Shown here in pieces: positions 58,293 to 64,000 of a stretch of DNA of 64,000 bases. Numbering within the stretch: the stretch's first letter is position 1; every line of letters begins with the position of its first letter. The notes below the pieces were generated by a model that was not told where the DNA came from, did not search any database, and saw nothing but the letters and a program-made list of their open reading frames with translations. The stretch spans positions 49,854-113,853 of the forward strand of contig DASYXW010000074.1 in assembly GCA_035934405.1 (NCBI GenBank), given 5' to 3'. The translations under genes and the position numbers were made by a program. The DNA is from DASYXW01 sp035934405. GTDB taxonomy: Bacteria > Acidobacteriota > Terriglobia > UBA7540.

Positions 58293-59072
58293 TTGTCCAC
58301 ACCAAGACAACTCAGCGGTTTGCTTTACTCCAGCGGCAAGCTGATGCGCGACAACGGGCGCGCCGTCGCCGAGCTGCGGCCGGTGGAAATCACTCCACAT
58401 TTCATCTCCAGCGCCGAGGGCTCCGCGCTGATACGCCTCGGCGAGACTCGAGTGATCTGCACGGCGTCGGTCGAAGACGGCGTGCCGCCGTTCCTGAAGG
58501 GCATGCGACGGGGCTGGATTTCAAGTGAATACGCGATGATCCCGCGCTCGACCGGCACCCGCACCCCGCGCGAGGCGACTCGCGGCCGTCAAAGCGGCCG
58601 CACCCTGGAAATCCAGCGGCTCATCGGCAGATCCTTGCGCGCCGTGACCGATCTTGAGCGGCTGGGCGAGCGCACGGTGTGGATTGATTGCGATGTGATC
58701 CGCGCCGACGGCGGCACGCGGACAGCCTCGATCACCGGGGCGCTCGTCGCCCTCGGCCTCGCCTTCGAGAAGCTGCTTGAGATGAAAAGCCTGAAGCGCA
58801 GCCCTCTGAAGGACTATTTGGCGGCGATCAGTGTCGGCGTGATCGGCGGCGAGATGCTGCTCGATCTTAACTACGCCGAGGATTCGAACGCTGAAGTCGA
58901 CATGAACGTGGTGATGACCGGCTCGGGCCAGCTCGTGGAGGTTCAAGCCACCGCCGAAGGCAAGCCTTACACCGTGGAGGATCTGAACCACTTAATCGAC
59001 CTCGCTCGGCCCGGAATCGAGCATCTGCTCGTGGCCCAGCGCTCAATTCTGAAACTGGAGTCGAATCGTTGA
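58293..59072 (+). CDS. rph: Ribonuclease PH
   Basis: A 3'-5' phosphorolytic exoribonuclease for tRNA maturation, 259 residues. The start is TTG at 58293, with CAGGAGG 8 bases upstream. Diagnostic motifs are RPVEITPHFISSAEGSALI, TRVICTASVEDGVPPF, GWISSEYAMIPRSTGTRTPRE, GRTLEIQRLIGRSLRAV, DCDVIRADGGTRTASITGA and LDLNYAEDSNAEVDMNVVMT. It lies 48 bases after the GerMN gene and before rdgB, a widely conserved rph-rdgB pairing. Confidence 0.96.
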   Translation: MSTPRQLSGLLYSSGKLMRDNGRAVAELRPVEITPHFISSAEGSALIRLGETRVICTASVEDGVPPFLKGMRRGWISSEYAMIPRSTGTRTPREATRGRQSGRTLEIQRLIGRSLRAVTDLERLGERTVWIDCDVIRADGGTRTASITGALVALGLAFEKLLEMKSLKRSPLKDYLAAISVGVIGGEMLLDLNYAEDSNAEVDMNVVMTGSGQLVEVQATAEGKPYTVEDLNHLIDLARPGIEHLLVAQRSILKLESNR

Positions 59073-59099
59073 AGTGAACACCTGTTCCTTCACTGCCCT

Positions 59100-59792
59100 A
59101 TGGCTCGATCGCTCGCTGACTCACCTTGCTCGTCACTCGTCCCCCGCCGCTCGCCACTCGTTTTGTACCTGGCCTCGACCAATCCCGGCAAGCTGCGGGA
59201 GTTCGGCGAAGCGGCGCGCGCCTGCGGCGTCCGGTTGGAACCGGCGCCGGGGGTTGCGAATCTGCCGCCTTGCCTTGAAGACGGCGAGACCTTCGAAGCG
59301 AACGCGCGCAAGAAGGCGCTTCATTATGCTGCTTCGGCGCCCGGCTTGGTGTTCGCCGATGACTCCGGCCTTTGCGTCGACGCGCTGGGCGGCGCGCCCG
59401 GCGTTCATTCAGCGCGCTACGCGGGGATGGGAGCGAACGCCGCCGACAGCGATGCCGCCAACAACAGCAAGCTCCTCGCCGAACTGCGCGGTGTGCCACA
59501 CGCCAGGCGAACCGCGCATTACGTCTGCGTCATCGCGCTGGCCGAAGGAGATCGTATCCTGACCGTCGTCGAGGGCCGCGCCACCGGCGTCATCTTGGAA
59601 GCGCCGCGCGGATCGGGCGGCTTCGGCTATGATCCGTACTTCTTCTATCCGCCGCTCGGCCGAACCTTTGCCGAGCTCAGCGCGGCTGAAAAACTGAAGG
59701 TTTCGCACCGCGGAGAAGCATTTCGAAAACTTCTGCGCTGGCTGGAGCGGACGCGCCAGGCCCCGAGGGCCAGGCACGAGTCGGCGCGCTGA
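59100..59792 (+). CDS. rdgB: XTP/dITP diphosphatase (HAM1/RdgB)
   Basis: Removes non-canonical purine nucleoside triphosphates from the pool. The family N-terminus is LYLASTNPGKLREFGEAA, then ETFEANARKKALHYA, VFADDSGLCVDALGGAPGVHSARYAG, GSGGFGYDPYFFYP and FAELSAAEKLKVSHRGEAF. Homology starts only about 20 residues in. The first residues (MARSLADSPCSSLVPRRSPL) are encoded by a CTCGTCACTCG-like degenerate heptamer stretch, and no ribosome binding site precedes the ATG. The real start may be a TTG near 59160. It pairs with rph. Confidence 0.93.
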   Translation: MARSLADSPCSSLVPRRSPLVLYLASTNPGKLREFGEAARACGVRLEPAPGVANLPPCLEDGETFEANARKKALHYAASAPGLVFADDSGLCVDALGGAPGVHSARYAGMGANAADSDAANNSKLLAELRGVPHARRTAHYVCVIALAEGDRILTVVEGRATGVILEAPRGSGGFGYDPYFFYPPLGRTFAELSAAEKLKVSHRGEAFRKLLRWLERTRQAPRARHESAR

Positions 59793-59820
59793 CCTCGCCC
59801 CTCGCAGTCTCGAAAGCGGC

Positions 59821-59826
59821 TATAAT
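59821..59826 (+). promoter_or_regulatory. TATAAT box before the small membrane-protein gene
   Basis: A perfect -10 hexamer 21 bases before the TTG start at 59847, placing transcription start near 59833. No clear -35 is seen. Confidence 0.4.
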
Positions 59827-59846
59827 GAGGCCGGGCAGGTGGCGAA

Positions 59847-59990
59847 TTGGAAAAGAAGATCTTCTGGACACTGTTTCTTGTTCTCAGCACGATCGCGGAC
59901 ATCGCGCTACCGCTCGTGTGGGGGCTTGTGGCGACGTTTCCGATTCTGGCCCTGAGCTGGTGGATTGCATACCGCAGCGGCTGGTTCTGA
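59847..59990 (+). CDS. 47-residue membrane protein upstream of nth
   Basis: A short gene starting with TTG, preceded by CAGGTGG 4 bases upstream and by a TATAAT box. Its 47 residues form one or two hydrophobic segments: KKIFWTLFLVLSTIADIALPLVWG and VATFPILALSWWIAYRSGWF. It stops one base before the ATG of nth, so translation is probably coupled. I recognise no family. The placement, ribosome binding site and hydrophobic composition argue that it is real. Confidence 0.65.
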   Translation: MEKKIFWTLFLVLSTIADIALPLVWGLVATFPILALSWWIAYRSGWF

Positions 59991-59991
59991 C

Positions 59992-60711
59992 ATGGCCACG
60001 AAACCCAAGCCGCGCGTGAGCCAGAGCGCCCGGGCAGCCAGGCCATCGCGGGCAGTGAAAGCCAAAGTCAACTATCTTGCGCCGGCGCGTCTGAAGAAAA
60101 TCTTCGTGGCGCTCGACCGCCTCTTTCCTCGCGCCGAGTGCGCCCTGCATCACTCGAACGCGTTCCAGCTTCTCGTGGCCACCATTCTCTCCGCGCAGTG
60201 CACCGACGTGCGCGTGAACAAGGTCACGCCCGAGCTCTTCAAGAAATACCCTACACCGCAGGATTTCGCGGCGCTGCGGCCCGAAGCGCTTGAAGACGAT
60301 ATCCGCTCCACCGGCTTTTTTCGCAACAAGGCGAAAAGCATTGTGGGCGCGGCAAAAAAGATCGTGGAAGACTTCTCCGGCAAAGTGCCGCGCACGATGG
60401 ACGAACTCCTCACCTTGCCCGGCGTGGCCCGCAAGACAGCGAACGTGGTGCTGGGCACCGCGTACGGCATCGCCGCGGGAGTAGTCGTGGACACCCACGT
60501 CTTCCGCATCGCGCATCGCCTGAAGCTGTCGAAGGAAAACACGCCCGAGAAGGTTGAGCGCGACCTCATGAAGATTGTGCCGCAGGACCGTTGGGTTCGG
60601 TTCAGCCACCAGGTCATCTGGTTCGGCCGCAAGGTCTGCGTGGCGCGCCGGCCGCTATGCACCACCTGCCCCCTCGAACCGGTCTGCGACTCGCCTGACA
60701 AAACCGTCTAG
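59992..60711 (+). CDS. nth: Endonuclease III
   Basis: A base-excision-repair DNA glycosylase/AP lyase, 239 residues. The helix-hairpin-helix is LLTLPGVARKTANVVLGTA with the catalytic Lys, and the catalytic Asp lies in GVVVDTHVFRIAHRL. The 4Fe-4S cluster ligands are CVARRPLCTTCPLEPVC (C-x6-C-x2-C-x5-C). An N-terminal basic extension (ATKPKPRVSQSARAARPSRAVKAK) precedes the fold. The ATG at 59992 directly follows the small membrane-protein stop codon. Confidence 0.95.
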   Translation: MATKPKPRVSQSARAARPSRAVKAKVNYLAPARLKKIFVALDRLFPRAECALHHSNAFQLLVATILSAQCTDVRVNKVTPELFKKYPTPQDFAALRPEALEDDIRSTGFFRNKAKSIVGAAKKIVEDFSGKVPRTMDELLTLPGVARKTANVVLGTAYGIAAGVVVDTHVFRIAHRLKLSKENTPEKVERDLMKIVPQDRWVRFSHQVIWFGRKVCVARRPLCTTCPLEPVCDSPDKTV

Positions 60712-60743
60712 AAAACCGCTCGTGGTCCAGCAGCCGCCAACCA

Positions 60744-61715
60744 CTAACCACTGTTTTTCATGATGCGCACCAGCTCGGGCGGCGGGGCAAACGTGACCTG
60801 CTCCGGGACCGCTTCCATCTCTTCCACACGGCTCACGCCGAGCCTATTGAAGTAGCCTACTACTTCCTGCACCAGATACTCGGGCGCCGAAGCCCCGGCC
60901 GTCACGCCGACGCAGCGGACGCCCTCCAGCCACGCCGGGTCAATCTCCGAGGCGTCGTCAATCAGGTAGGCGCGGGCGCCGGCGTCTTCGGCCACTTCTT
61001 TCAGCCGCTGCGAGTTGGAGCTGTTCTCGGAACCGAGCACCAGCACTACCTCCGCCTCACGGGCAATCAGCTTCACCGCCGTCTGGCGGTTCTGGGTGGC
61101 GTAGCAGATATCGTCGCTCGAAGGCGCCAGCAGCTTTGGGAAGCGGCGCTTGAGCACGTCAATAATCTTCTGCGCGTCGTCCACGCCGAGCGTGGTCTGC
61201 GTGGTCACCGCCACGCGCTCCGGGTCTGGCACTTCGACTCTTTCGGCCTCCTCGACGCTCCCCACCAGTTGCACGTGGTCCGGCACCTCGCCCATCGTCC
61301 CTACCACTTCTTCATGGCCCCTGTGACCGACCAGGATGATGGAGCGGTCCTCGCGCGCGTATCGCACCGCCTCCTGATGCACCTTGGTGACCAGCGGGCA
61401 AGTGGCATCCACCACTTGCAAGCGTCGCGCTGCCGCCCGTGTCCTCACCTCGGGGGCGACGCCGTGGGCGCTGAAGACGGCCACCGCGCCTTCCGGAACC
61501 TCATCGAGATCGTCCACAAAAATCACGCCTTTGGCGACGAACGACTCAATCACGTGCCGGTTGTGCACGATCTCCTTGCGGACGTAGATGGGCGGCGGGT
61601 AGAGGTCGAGCGCCATGTTGACCACGTCAATGGCGCGGTCCACCCCGGCGCAAAACCCGCGCGGCTTGGCCAGCAGCAGCCGTTCCGGTTTGTTCGAGGT
61701 TCCTTGCCTTTTCAT
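60744..61715 (-). CDS. ispH: 4-hydroxy-3-methylbut-2-enyl diphosphate reductase
   Basis: The last enzyme of the MEP isoprenoid pathway, 323 residues. The three cluster cysteines are visible: LAKPRGFCAGVDRAI, QVVDATCPLVTKVHQEA and VRCVGVTAGASAPEYLV. The substrate motifs VFSAHGVAPEV, GHRGHEEVVGTMG and SENSSNSQRL are conserved. The ATG at 61715 is preceded by an in-frame TTG at 61718. It is convergent with nth. Its product feeds the polyprenyl synthase encoded at 21431-22432. Confidence 0.96.
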   Translation of the reverse strand: MKRQGTSNKPERLLLAKPRGFCAGVDRAIDVVNMALDLYPPPIYVRKEIVHNRHVIESFVAKGVIFVDDLDEVPEGAVAVFSAHGVAPEVRTRAAARRLQVVDATCPLVTKVHQEAVRYAREDRSIILVGHRGHEEVVGTMGEVPDHVQLVGSVEEAERVEVPDPERVAVTTQTTLGVDDAQKIIDVLKRRFPKLLAPSSDDICYATQNRQTAVKLIAREAEVVLVLGSENSSNSQRLKEVAEDAGARAYLIDDASEIDPAWLEGVRCVGVTAGASAPEYLVQEVVGYFNRLGVSRVEEMEAVPEQVTFAPPPELVRIMKNSG

Positions 61716-62292
61716 CAAGCTCTTTTGGGGCAGTTGGCCAATTTGGGGTAGTTATGTAACGCAATCAACCTATTGATAACAAGCCACATCGTGGGTTTGT
61801 TCCAAAGCCTCTTTTTGAAGCCGCAATTTGGAGCGCTCGCCGCGCCGGCACCCGGGCACCTCCGGCCTGAATCGCCCGGCGTGAGTTTCGCCGACGGGAT
61901 GCAAGAGATATGTTGCCGATTCGGCTTGAGTTATGGTAGTTTGACGCTAAGCCTATGAAAGAACGATGGTTGCTCGTGGTGGATCCGATCCCGCCGTAGT
62001 TACCCTCAGCACCACCCATACAAAACCTCGCCAGTGTGCGCGCGACCCGAAGAGGATCGCCATTCCGAATGAGGCGGGGCGAAGCGAAGAATCCCCGTAT
62101 TTGACCCTCCGGCACAATTAGGGAGCTGCCGGCACGCTTCGCGGAGTTTATGGGCTCGAATCCGACCACGTTTGATTAGCATACACGAAATCAGTTCACT
62201 TGTCAAGCCTAGCTAACTAGCCTAGCTGCCCGGCCGATGAGAGGACCCGCATCTGAAGGAAGAAGCCGCAGGCCTTCAACAAAGCGCGGACC
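61716..62292. other. Intergenic region between ispH and the accessory genes
   Basis: About 575 bases with no supported gene. One 134-codon open frame on the minus strand (61765-62169) has no ribosome binding site, an Arg/Ser-rich composition and no recognisable domain. It must contain the ispH promoter. Base composition becomes more AT-rich here (for example near 62200), marking the transition to the right-hand accessory segment. Confidence 0.4.
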
Positions 62293-63072
62293 TCATTTCC
62301 GGATGCTGCCCCACGGATCTACGTTGGCACGGCGGACGTTGTGGGCTTTGCCAGACCAGTCATAGAGCAAGAACGCCTGGCCTCTGTGATGGTCAACGTC
62401 AAAGTGGAACCCGCTGGGGACCTTAAAACAAAACCTGAATCTTTCGGCACCGGCGCGTTCGGCGGGCGTGCGCCCATGTCGAGCCGGGTCGACTCGGAAG
62501 CACCTTCCGCGTGCGTCTTGCCACCACTTAGCGGAGCCTTCTGCCACCTTGCGGTGTAGAGAAAACACCGTTTGGAGGGCGTTGTTCGCTGCTGTCAGCC
62601 TTTCGTTTTTCCGATAGACGTCGCAGCTCCTCCAATAATTCCGAACCGCAGAGTCCGGTTCAAAGGACGGCGGAGGTAACAGGAGAGGATGATTGACGTT
62701 TTGCGGAAGTATTGACTGACACCAACGTTTTTCAAAATCGAGAAAACTCGCGAGTGCGGCCTCGACTGCGGGCCAGTCGATCTCGTGCATGTTACCGGGT
62801 AAGTCCAGTAGGGCAACACGACAATCGAAACGGAAGCGTTCCGCGACTTGCTCCCACTTTCGGCATGGAAATAGTGCGATGTGGACGTAGCCGTCTGCTG
62901 CATTTCTCTCTATGTTCTTGAGGTCTCCCGAAATGTTTGGAGTGTGTTCGCTAAGCGAGGGACAGGCCCGGGATCTCACTTCCGGGCTTAGGCTTTCGGC
63001 CCAGGTTTCAAAATCGGATTTCAGCTTGCGATAAGCGTTGAGGGGAAGCCCTGAAAACCGTGCACTTATCAC
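62293..63072 (-). CDS. Protein of unknown function (accessory gene 2)
   Basis: A 259-residue soluble protein I cannot assign. It includes VHIALFPCRKWEQVAERFRFDCRVALLDLP, a helical midsection (AALASFLDFEKRW, NNALQTVFSLHRKVAEGSAKWWQDARGRCF), and a C-terminal region with FRFCFKVPSGFHFDVDHHRGQAFLLYDWSG. Histidine- and aspartate-rich FHFDVDHH could be a metal site, but no known nuclease motif is complete. Codon use is less GC-biased than the housekeeping genes. It lies 21 bases after accessory gene 1 and beside an IS110-type transposase, so horizontal acquisition is likely. Confidence 0.6.
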   Translation of the reverse strand: MISARFSGLPLNAYRKLKSDFETWAESLSPEVRSRACPSLSEHTPNISGDLKNIERNAADGYVHIALFPCRKWEQVAERFRFDCRVALLDLPGNMHEIDWPAVEAALASFLDFEKRWCQSILPQNVNHPLLLPPPSFEPDSAVRNYWRSCDVYRKNERLTAANNALQTVFSLHRKVAEGSAKWWQDARGRCFRVDPARHGRTPAERAGAERFRFCFKVPSGFHFDVDHHRGQAFLLYDWSGKAHNVRRANVDPWGSIRK

Positions 63073-63093
63073 GAGGAAGTAACCTCCTCCAAA

Positions 63094-63612
63094 TCATTCC
63101 TGTTCTTTTCCTTGGACCGACCACCGCAGTGGGACCGTTAGATCGAGAAGTAAGTTGACCGGTATCTTGTCCAAAACAGAGTACAGCTTTCGGCGCTCGT
63201 TTTCCGCACTGTCGACTGCGGCTTCGTGTTCTAGCTGCACCTCAGGGCCGAGGCCGTTTTTCTTAGCCCAGTCCTCTATGCCTGCTCGGACCTTTTGCGA
63301 CAGAAATCGATACCAAGAATTCTGGGCGGCAGGTTCGAGCCGCAGACAGCTCGAGAACTCATGCAGGGGGCTCGGTGTGCAGAGAGAGTGGAGAAGTTTC
63401 TCCTTAAGTGGATTGCCCGGCTCGATCCTCTCGGCAAACTCGCGGCGCCAGTTCAACTGTTCTTCTTTGGTGAACGGAACAATTTCCGGAAGGGTGGGCT
63501 GGTCTGTGCTTTCCGGTACCTTGAGCACTTGGTCTTTGGCCCGGTCGAAATACCTTCTTTCGCCCGGCTTTTGAAAAGCGACGAAAGCCAGCCATCTATT
63601 CGATCCCGTCAC
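63094..63612 (-). CDS. Protein of unknown function (accessory gene 1)
   Basis: A 172-residue soluble protein without a recognised domain. It begins TGSNRWLAFVAFQKPGERRYFDRAKDQVLKV, has a charged middle (FTKEEQLNWRREFAERIEPGNPLKEKLLHSL), and ends with helices (QKVRAGIEDWAKKNGLGPEVQLEHEAAVDSAENERRKLYSVLDKIPVNLLLDL). The 21-base gap to accessory gene 2 suggests an operon of two. Next to it is the 3' end of a transposase gene. A defence or mobile-element role is speculative. Confidence 0.6.
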   Translation of the reverse strand: MTGSNRWLAFVAFQKPGERRYFDRAKDQVLKVPESTDQPTLPEIVPFTKEEQLNWRREFAERIEPGNPLKEKLLHSLCTPSPLHEFSSCLRLEPAAQNSWYRFLSQKVRAGIEDWAKKNGLGPEVQLEHEAAVDSAENERRKLYSVLDKIPVNLLLDLTVPLRWSVQGKEQE

Positions 63613-63672
63613 TCACGGATCATGATTCTCTCTTCCATCTCCCCGCCTCGGGCAGGGAGGCCAAGCGCCCAA

Positions 63673-64000
63673 TCAAAAAGTCGATGGACTCGTGTCCACC
63701 AAGGTCCGCGCCGGGCTACTTGGCGTGCGAACCGGCGGCGTGGCGGCCCTTGCCTGACGGAGCGTCCAATACAGACGCACCGCCAATTGGCGGGCGATGG
63801 CCACTTTGGCGATCTTCGCCCCGCGCCGGAACTTCAAACGGAGATATTTCCGCCGCAGTTCGGGATCGTACTGCGCCGCGCTCTGCCCCGCTTCCACCAG
63901 CAGCCAGCGCAGCATGGCGTTGCCTTGCTTGCTGATGTGCCCCAGCCGCTGATGCCCGCCGCTGGAGTGCTCGCTCGGATTCAGCCCCAAGTAACTCACC
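63673..64000 (-). CDS. IS110-family transposase, C-terminal part (cut by window edge)
   Basis: The last ~109 residues of a transposase running in from the right edge. SYLGLNPSEHSSGGHQRLGHISKQGNAMLRWLLVEAG is the hallmark of the C-terminal (Transposase_20) domain of IS110-type enzymes, with the serine that takes part in catalysis. RRGAKIAKVAIARQLAVRLYWTLR follows. The tail after that is poorly conserved. Whether the element is intact cannot be seen. IS110 elements lack inverted repeats and carry non-coding ends, so the 63613-63672 spacer could be part of the element. Confidence 0.88.
   Translation of the reverse strand, partial: VSYLGLNPSEHSSGGHQRLGHISKQGNAMLRWLLVEAGQSAAQYDPELRRKYLRLKFRRGAKIAKVAIARQLAVRLYWTLRQARAATPPVRTPSSPARTLVDTSPSTF

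Noticed and set aside
62152..62164. A tRNA T-loop-like sequence (GGGCTCGAATCCG)
   Set aside because: The T-stem does not pair properly, and no D-arm, anticodon arm or acceptor stem can be assembled around it.
61765..62169. A 134-codon minus-strand open frame upstream of ispH
   Set aside because: No ribosome binding site, no domain and a composition typical of a chance frame; it fills the probable ispH promoter region.

Overview
The window reads as a chromosomal segment of a GC-rich Gram-negative bacterium, most likely an Acidobacteriota. The grounds are: a 1147-residue Oar-type TonB-dependent receptor with an N-terminal carboxypeptidase-regulatory-like domain; a PheT without its tRNA-binding OB domain beside thrS-infC-rpmI-rplT-pheS; an RNase E/G with a giant insertion in its S1 domain; and many small secreted proteins. 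This assignment is inference from gene content, not from a marker gene. I saw no rRNA, convincing tRNA or CRISPR array.

Layout. 1-7.3 kb: the cut end of a 2-oxoacid:ferredoxin oxidoreductase alpha subunit, a secreted hydrolase-like protein flanked by direct repeats, rodA and rng/rne. 7.3-13.6 kb (minus): a molybdopterin oxidoreductase, two tandem CuA-like cupredoxins, a ketosynthase-methyltransferase-flavoenzyme operon, a nested inverted-repeat element, a YceI protein and a small secreted protein. 13.8-21.3 kb: an O-methyltransferase, VapBC, proline dehydrogenase, trxB, an ABC exporter pair, msrA, a zinc-ribbon protein and a fasciclin protein. 21.4-31.3 kb (minus): a long co-directional housekeeping block, in transcription order thrS, infC, rpmI, rplT, pheS, pheT, a coiled-coil protein, zapA, ymdB and a polyprenyl synthase. 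31.4-33.0 kb: a type II restriction-modification pair. 33.2-37.0 kb: hemH-hemG-hemE and a ferredoxin. 37.2-40.4 kb: a Crp/Fnr regulator and an unrecognised three-gene envelope cassette with a near-consensus promoter. 40.7-49.1 kb: a CPBP protease, an ECF sigma/anti-sigma/secreted-protein operon, an APC permease with a C-terminal stress-protein-like domain, a BNR-repeat protein and an EamA transporter. 49.3-54.6 kb: an FMN riboswitch ahead of the TonB-dependent receptor and an M20 peptidase. 54.6-61.7 kb: an M28 peptidase, then a cell-wall amidase, GerMN protein, rph, rdgB, a 47-residue membrane protein, nth and ispH. 61.7-64 kb: two unrecognised genes and the 3' part of an IS110-type transposase, which looks accessory.

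Two repeat systems run through the spacers. One is a 48-60 bp double hairpin closed by GTAGCGC/GCGCTAC-type ends, found at four sites; at two of them it supplies the stop codons of neighbouring genes. The other is a set of degenerate 7-bp (or 8-bp) tandem arrays, usually followed by their own reverse complement so that each could fold into a long hairpin. Some have entered coding sequence.

The most notable find is the FMN riboswitch at 49359-49506. It matches the RFN consensus closely, carries an apparent 21-nt hairpin insertion in loop 2, and lies upstream of a TonB-dependent receptor rather than a known riboflavin gene. This suggests, without proving, flavin-regulated outer-membrane uptake.
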